A model generated the notes under the pieces. That model saw only the letters and a program-made list of their open reading frames with translations. It ran no database searches and was not told the origin of the DNA. 48,314 nt of DNA, taken from contig JACOMS010000008.1 in the NCBI GenBank assembly GCA_014324115.1, positions 1,119 through 49,432 of the forward strand. Direction: 5' to 3'. This DNA is from Hyphomonadaceae bacterium (GTDB lineage: Bacteria; Pseudomonadota; Alphaproteobacteria; Caulobacterales; Maricaulaceae). This document shows positions 44,009-48,314 of the stretch, one piece after another. Position 1 is the first letter of the stretch, and each line of letters opens with the position of its first letter. A program made the position numbers and the translations under genes.

Positions 44009-45084
44009 CAAACCGTCACCGTCACTTTCTTCAAAAATGGCGGCCTGTCGGGGTTCCCGCCTCGCGCCAGGGACAACCCGTTGGCAAAACGGTAAAAACG
44101 CTGGATTTGCAAAACAGGAGTCAGGCGGGTATCGTCTCCGCGCGGGCACCCGAGACTCACTGCATCCGGTATGTCCCCGCCCACTGCCAGGCATTTTGCC
44201 CCTTTCGAAGAGCAAAACGAAACGAGATCATGAACACTCTGTCGCGACGCATCGGCCGCGACAAACGCCAGGATCGGGAATCCCCCGGATACAACAGCCA
44301 TCGGTCCGTGCCGCAGTTCCGCTGCACTGAAGGCTTCTGCATGCAGTCGGCTTGTTTCCTTGAGTTTCAGTGCGGCCTCCCTGGCGATACCGAAGCCAAC
44401 GCCGCGCCCGCAAACAAACAGGCTGCGTGCCGCCGTCAAAATCGGCATGGCCGCCGACCAGTCGTCTCCCTCCCAAGCCTGCTTCATGAATTCGGGCAGT
44501 TTGTCCAAAGCGTCCAGACCCTTGAAGTCCTTCCCCGCCCTGAAGGCAAGCCCGGCGAATGCCGTGAGCGAGCAAATAAAGGACTTGGTCGCAGCCACGC
44601 TTTGCTCTTCGCCGGCCATCAGGGGGATCGTAATATCACACAGGGCGGAAAGGGGATTTCCGGCCACATTGGTCATGGCAACGGTCAGTGCGCCCCCCGC
44701 CTTCGCCGCCTCGGCAGACTGCAATAAATCTTCGCTTCTACCCGACTGGGACACGGCCAGAAACACGGCCCGGCCAAGATTCAGCCTTGCCCCGTAAATG
44801 GAGGCCGCCGACGGTGAGAATGCCGCCACCGGTTTGCCGACAAGCCGCTCAATTAAACACTTCCCGTAAACTGTCGCGTGGCTGGAACTGCCTCTGGCAC
44901 AGGTTATGACCATATCGACCCGGTCGCCGGACAGGTGGCGGGCAACATCCTCAAGAACATCCGCGCTGCTCCTGGACTGGTCTGCGACCCGGTCGGGTGC
45001 TTCTCCAGCCTCGCGGAGCATTTGTGTTTCAGCATTCCGGGTAGATATGTCCTGCATCGCCTTTCTTTCCCGAACCCGTTTCAT
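44008..45084 (-). CDS. SIS-domain glucosamine-6-phosphate deaminase (NagB-II type)
   Basis: A 358-residue double-SIS protein like the isomerase half of GlmS but without the glutamine amidotransferase domain. First SIS: CARGSSSHATVYG and LAVSQSGRSEDLL. Second SIS: FVCGRGVGFGIAREAALKLK, then ETSRLHAEAF and RHGPMAVV. The C-terminus FLKKVTVTV is typical. Such proteins beside nagA act as GlcN6P deaminases (fructose-6-P plus ammonia). First gene of the operon deaminase-nagA-murQ-gntR-dld. Starts at 45084 or 45057. Confidence 0.88.
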   Translation of the reverse strand: MKRVRERKAMQDISTRNAETQMLREAGEAPDRVADQSRSSADVLEDVARHLSGDRVDMVITCARGSSSHATVYGKCLIERLVGKPVAAFSPSAASIYGARLNLGRAVFLAVSQSGRSEDLLQSAEAAKAGGALTVAMTNVAGNPLSALCDITIPLMAGEEQSVAATKSFICSLTAFAGLAFRAGKDFKGLDALDKLPEFMKQAWEGDDWSAAMPILTAARSLFVCGRGVGFGIAREAALKLKETSRLHAEAFSAAELRHGPMAVVSGGFPILAFVAADASRQSVHDLVSFCSSKGAKCLAVGGDIPDAVSLGCPRGDDTRLTPVLQIQRFYRFANGLSLARGGNPDRPPFLKKVTVTV

Positions 45085-45300
45085 CGAAAAACCATCGCAG
45101 GCGGGGGTTCATCCCGTCCGGTTTACCCTTATCACATTGGTCATGTATTTGTGCATTTAATTTAGTCAACCGACGTACCAGCCCTCACAATTTTGCGAGG
45201 TTCAGATGCCATGTTTGCCTTTCTCGAACCGGTTTGGCAATACCCGAATGCGATAATTACCCGATAAACAGGGTTCGTAATACCGTAAATTTTCACATTT

Positions 45301-45327
45301 ATGCCATTTTATGCCACGGATATGCCA
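45301..45327 (+). repeat. Three helically phased ATGCCA repeats
   Basis: ATGCCA occurs at 45301-45306, 45311-45316 and 45322-45327, spaced 10 and 11 bases, one turn of DNA each. A GGCAT at 45344 is the same half-site reversed. The spacing suggests a binding array for a regulator on one face of the helix, about 50 bases upstream of the -35 box at 45374. Confidence 0.5.
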
Positions 45328-45373
45328 TAGAAACGACACATTCGGCATGTAGCAAAAAATTATATCAGCCCTG

Positions 45374-45411
45374 TTGACCGGCCATAAAATTGATAGTACA
45401 TTGGTGAATGT
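45374..45411 (+). promoter_or_regulatory. Candidate promoter and operator of TonB receptor 3
   Basis: TTGACC (45374-45379), a 17-base spacer and TACATT (45397-45402) form a plausible sigma70-type promoter. The perfect inverted repeat ACATT-GGTG-AATGT (45398-45411) overlaps the -10 and start region, where a repressor would block transcription. The distance to the ATG is about 60 bases. Confidence 0.5.
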
Positions 45412-45439
45412 GACAAATCGCGCAGTCATTAACACGTGT

Positions 45440-45550
45440 TTCGGCGAGCAATCAATCCAGGAGGAAACGAAATGTTGAAATCAAGATCATCACTCATCAG
45501 GACGGCAAGTGTTTTGCCGGTTTTGGCGCTAGGCCTCTCCGCCCATGCGC
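45440..45550 (+). repeat. Shared TonB-receptor leader cassette, copy 3
   Basis: TTCGGCGAGCAATC, CCAGGAGGAAACGAAATG and the signal-peptide codons are related to the leaders at 5790 and 8707 (TCATCACTCATCAGGACGGC, then GTTTTGCCGGTTTTGGCGCT). It is more diverged than copies 1 and 2 are from each other. Confidence 0.65.
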
Positions 45551-48219
45551 AATCGGATCAATCTTCACCGGAGCAGGAAGTCGAGGAAGATATCATTGAA
45601 GTGACAGGCTTTCGCGCCTCACTTAAAAGGAATCTTGCCATCAAAAGGGATTCCGACACCATTGTCGATGCCATTTCGGCAGAGGACATCGGTCGGTTTC
45701 CGGACATCAATGTGGCCGATGCCCTGCAACGTATACCGGGTGTTCAGGTGGAAAAAGACGAACGAACCGGTGAAAGTGTCCGTGTCAGTATTCGCGGTAC
45801 GGCTCCTCACCTGAACCGCACCCTGTTGAACAATCAGCAGATTGCGTCAGCGACGTCCAGCAACAGGCTCGGGGAGCTTCGGGATCGCAGCTTCAACTAC
45901 TATCTGCTGCCGACAGAGCTGGTGGAAACACTGGAAGTTCACAAATCATCGGAAGCCAACATAGATGAGGGTTCCGTGGGCGGCACGGTGATTGTCAGAA
46001 CGGCCAGACCCTTGGACGCTGATGCCAACTCGGGGGCCGTTTCCGGCCGGTTGTACTACTTTGAGAACGCCGATACTTGGAGGCCGCATCTATCCGGTTT
46101 GTACAGTTGGAAGAATAATGCCGGAAAATTCGGCTTCAACGTAGCCTATGCGTACAAGGATAGCGCAACAGAGCTCAACGCCAAAAGAAATCTGGGAGGG
46201 TATCACAATCTACGAGACTTCGATGGTGACGGCACAACGGAACGGCCCCCGGTATTCCCCGGTGCCAACATTTTCACCAGCGATTACACCCTGTCCACCC
46301 CCTTCCTGACCCTGCAGCTTGCGCCGCACGACGGCCTGGACATAGTATTCACGGCATTGCATTCGATTCGGGAAAATGAATCCCAGGGTATTATTTCCTA
46401 CGGGTTCGGCAGTCTCGCCTCTATCCTTACCCCTGCCGATACCCGGGAACTTGAAATCAGGGACCGCACCGTGGTTGCAGGTCGTAACCTGTTTTGTTGT
46501 TCAGCGTTCCCGGGGAATGCAAGTCTCCAGGCTGCTCAATTCGGTTCAGGCGTATACCGGGGTTCATTTGAGACCACGGCCTTTGATATAAAGGCCACGC
46601 TGGAGCGAGAAACCTGGACGGCAGGTTTTCAGGTCGGTCACAGTTTTGCTGACGGGTATGCGGAAGACGTGGACACCGGATTCGGTGGTGGACCGACCAG
46701 TCTTGACTTTTTTCTATCTCCTGAAGGTGTCTACGAAGTAAAATTTGATGAGGATTTGACACCGGCTCATTACGCCTTCCGACGCACTCATTTCAACCAA
46801 ATCCGTAACGCATCCAATGAAACCTACCTGCAGGCCGATCTTGAATTCAACCTGGATAATAATTGGATCTCAAGCATTGAGACCGGTTTCAAGTATCGCG
46901 ACCACAACAAGTCTACAAACCTGCACAAACAGGACTTCAATGAAAACAGCAGATTGCTGGCTGACGGCACGGTGGAAGGTGTGAGCCTGGCCGATTTTGC
47001 CGGGGAGCCGATCACACGCTGGAAGGTCGGCGATACGCCATCCAATTTATGGCAATTCGACGTAGACAGAATCAGGCAATGGCAGGCCGAAAATCCCGTG
47101 GGGTCACATCCCGAAAACAATTCGTTTGACCACCTGGAGCACCGTTTCGAACTGAACGAAGAAATAGTCGCCGCCTACGTGAAAGCCAACTTCGAAACGG
47201 AGAACTTCCGCGGCAATGTGGGTGTGCGCGCGGTTCAGACCAAAACAACGTCAATGGTCAAACGATACCAGGGACCCGTCTGGAACCCGAGTGACGTAGA
47301 AGATGTTGAAGTCGTAAACGACTATACCGACATTTTACCCAGCATCAATATCAACTATGTTGGTCTTGATGATATCATTCTGCGGTTTTCGGCGGCAAAG
47401 GTAATTTCCCGCCCGAATTATGGTGCCGTAGCAGCCGTCGAGAATGGTATCTGCAGAGATATTGCTGCAGATCCCGGATATTCGTGTTCGGGCTTTGTAG
47501 GCAACCCGGAGCTGGAGCCCTTCAGCCTGACACAATACGATGTGTCCGCCGAGTGGTACATGAACAGTTCTTCACTCCTGGCGGTGGGTTTATTCCACAA
47601 GGATATCGAGTCCTACATCACTTCGGAAATCATTACGGCCACCCGGGAATATGTGCCGCCCATCTCCGAAGACGGGCCCCCTTCTGTGAGCGAACAGAGA
47701 CAGTTTGATCTGACGCGGCCCGTTAACGGCCTGGGCGGCACCATCCAGGGGTTCGAAATAAACCTGCAGCAGGAATTGCCCTATGGGTTCGGCGTGCTGG
47801 CCAACTACACTTACGCACATGCCGACCTGGAGGAAACGCCGGAACAGCTGGAGGCTGGTATGGAAGCGGTTCTACCTGACCATTCGGAAGATACCTTTAA
47901 CGCGACGGTATATTACGAAGATCACGGCTTGGACGCCCGTATATCCTACACCTTCCGTTCGGAGTACCCATATGAAGTGGGCGCCATCGGGCGCGGCCTG
48001 CTGAACGGCTACAAGGGTGACTACGGTTCGTTTGATTTTAATGCCACCTATGCCGTAACAGACGACATTGACCTGATATTCCAGGCTATCAACCTGACGG
48101 ACGAAGAAATAAACTGGTACGCAAGCAGGGAGGACGGGAGCGGACCGAATCTCAGCCGCTCATACGGACGATTTAACCATGGACGCCGACTTGCCCTCGG
48201 TTTGAACATGAGGTTCTAG
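45472..48219 (+). CDS. TonB-dependent receptor 3 (MurNAc/GlcNAc locus)
   Basis: A 915-residue TIGR01782-like TonB receptor. The signal peptide ends in SAHAQ. Then come EEDIIEVTGFRASLKRNLAI and the plug with EDIGRFPDINVADALQRIPG and VSIRGTAPHLNRTLLNNQQ. The barrel ends in RRLALGLNMRF with terminal Phe. I chose the ATG at 45472 after AGGAGG over the frame start at 45436. Divergent from the deaminase-nagA-murQ operon, so its ligand is probably a GlcNAc- or MurNAc-containing oligosaccharide. The TTC TAG end creates CTAG (48216-48219), where a type B IS begins. Confidence 0.92.
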   Translation: MLKSRSSLIRTASVLPVLALGLSAHAQSDQSSPEQEVEEDIIEVTGFRASLKRNLAIKRDSDTIVDAISAEDIGRFPDINVADALQRIPGVQVEKDERTGESVRVSIRGTAPHLNRTLLNNQQIASATSSNRLGELRDRSFNYYLLPTELVETLEVHKSSEANIDEGSVGGTVIVRTARPLDADANSGAVSGRLYYFENADTWRPHLSGLYSWKNNAGKFGFNVAYAYKDSATELNAKRNLGGYHNLRDFDGDGTTERPPVFPGANIFTSDYTLSTPFLTLQLAPHDGLDIVFTALHSIRENESQGIISYGFGSLASILTPADTRELEIRDRTVVAGRNLFCCSAFPGNASLQAAQFGSGVYRGSFETTAFDIKATLERETWTAGFQVGHSFADGYAEDVDTGFGGGPTSLDFFLSPEGVYEVKFDEDLTPAHYAFRRTHFNQIRNASNETYLQADLEFNLDNNWISSIETGFKYRDHNKSTNLHKQDFNENSRLLADGTVEGVSLADFAGEPITRWKVGDTPSNLWQFDVDRIRQWQAENPVGSHPENNSFDHLEHRFELNEEIVAAYVKANFETENFRGNVGVRAVQTKTTSMVKRYQGPVWNPSDVEDVEVVNDYTDILPSININYVGLDDIILRFSAAKVISRPNYGAVAAVENGICRDIAADPGYSCSGFVGNPELEPFSLTQYDVSAEWYMNSSSLLAVGLFHKDIESYITSEIITATREYVPPISEDGPPSVSEQRQFDLTRPVNGLGGTIQGFEINLQQELPYGFGVLANYTYAHADLEETPEQLEAGMEAVLPDHSEDTFNATVYYEDHGLDARISYTFRSEYPYEVGAIGRGLLNGYKGDYGSFDFNATYAVTDDIDLIFQAINLTDEEINWYASREDGSGPNLSRSYGRFNHGRRLALGLNMRF

Positions 48220-48314
48220 GGTCAGGACCTATTAATTTAATGGGTTCCTTTGCATTGTGATATGTGATTCATGGGTTGCAAAGGAGATTTTACGATGCGT
48301 GATATGTTTATGTT
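48216..48314 (+). mobile_element. Left end of an IS5-family type B element, cut by the window edge
   Basis: GGTCAGGACCTATTAATTT starts at 48220, directly after CTAG (48216-48219), which doubles as the TonB receptor stop. A leader of about 70 bases with AAAGGAG precedes ATGCGTGATATGTTTATG (48295), the M-R-D-M-F-M start known from IS427-group IS5 transposases. The same tip occurs at 11365, 11999 (reversed) and 18360. Confidence 0.82.
48295..48314 (+). CDS. IS5-family transposase, 5' end only
   Basis: Only the first six codons (MRDMFM) lie in the window, preceded by AAAGGAG at a suitable distance. They match the usual start of IS427-group IS5 transposases as I know them. Whether the gene is intact cannot be seen. 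Confidence 0.6.

Larger units (their letters stand above)
45085..45471. promoter_or_regulatory. Divergent control region between the nag/mur operon and TonB receptor 3
   Basis: 387 AT-rich bases with no gene. It drives the deaminase operon leftward and TonB receptor 3 rightward. It contains three phased ATGCCA repeats (45301-45327) and a promoter with an overlapping palindrome (45374-45411). A half-site TTGGTCAT lies near 45139 on the operon side. Confidence 0.65.

Noticed and set aside
1-48314. tRNA, rRNA and CRISPR loci
   Set aside because: No cloverleaf arms, rRNA-like blocks or spaced direct repeats were recognised by eye; a tRNAscan or Infernal run could still find something small.

Overview
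The window looks like chromosomal DNA of an alphaproteobacterium. The main evidence is gene order: secB divergent from a Tim44-like gene and mltA; zapA beside a DUF4164-type gene; DUF2093 followed by an M23 peptidase; and lpxL-lpxK-waaA-DUF374. Three large TonB-dependent receptors and an N-acetyl sugar pathway that uses a kinase instead of a PTS suggest an aquatic, TonB-rich lineage (Maricaulales/Hyphomonadales-like). That placement is inference.

Layout. 1-651: decayed IS5-family element. 628-5290: secB, Tim44-like gene, mltA, quinone-oxidoreductase-like gene, EamA exporter. 5811-11364: two TonB receptors sharing a leader and signal-peptide cassette. 11365-12915: nested, decayed insertion sequences. 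12917-16060: gap-pgk-fba operon. 16197-18281: DUF4164-like gene, zapA, a structured intergenic region (candidate 6S RNA), pyrC. 18258-18600: second nested IS scar. 18814-20273: restriction-modification pair resembling BstYI, with a frameshifted endonuclease. 20372-24216: sufE, a sensor-kinase relic, a lipoprotein esterase, DUF2093, an M23 peptidase. 24297-28229: lipid A and Kdo genes. 28498-30441: acs. 30636-32291: a heme-binding-like gene bracketed by IS ends. 32345-35179: MmeI-type restriction-modification protein. 35328-48219: N-acetylmuramic acid / N-acetylglucosamine catabolic locus. 48220-end: start of another IS5-family element.

The most coherent system is 35328-48219. It encodes a TonB receptor (outer-membrane uptake), a sodium:solute symporter (inner-membrane uptake), a DUF1343/NamZ-like exo-muramidase without a visible signal peptide, a BadF-type sugar kinase, MurQ etherase, NagA deacetylase, a SIS-type GlcN6P deaminase, a GntR/UTRA regulator and a quinone-linked D-lactate dehydrogenase. 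Together they would take MurNAc-containing sugars to fructose-6-phosphate and burn the D-lactate released by MurQ. The genes fall into two divergent units with palindromes in both control regions.

The second theme is how insertion sequences interact with gene ends. One IS5-type element (here 'type B', tip GGTCAGGAC) sits exactly on CTAG formed by amber stop codons. The right end of another ('type A', CTGGACACCTCC read inward) supplies the last seven codons and the stop of both secB and pyrC. No tRNA, rRNA or CRISPR array was recognised.
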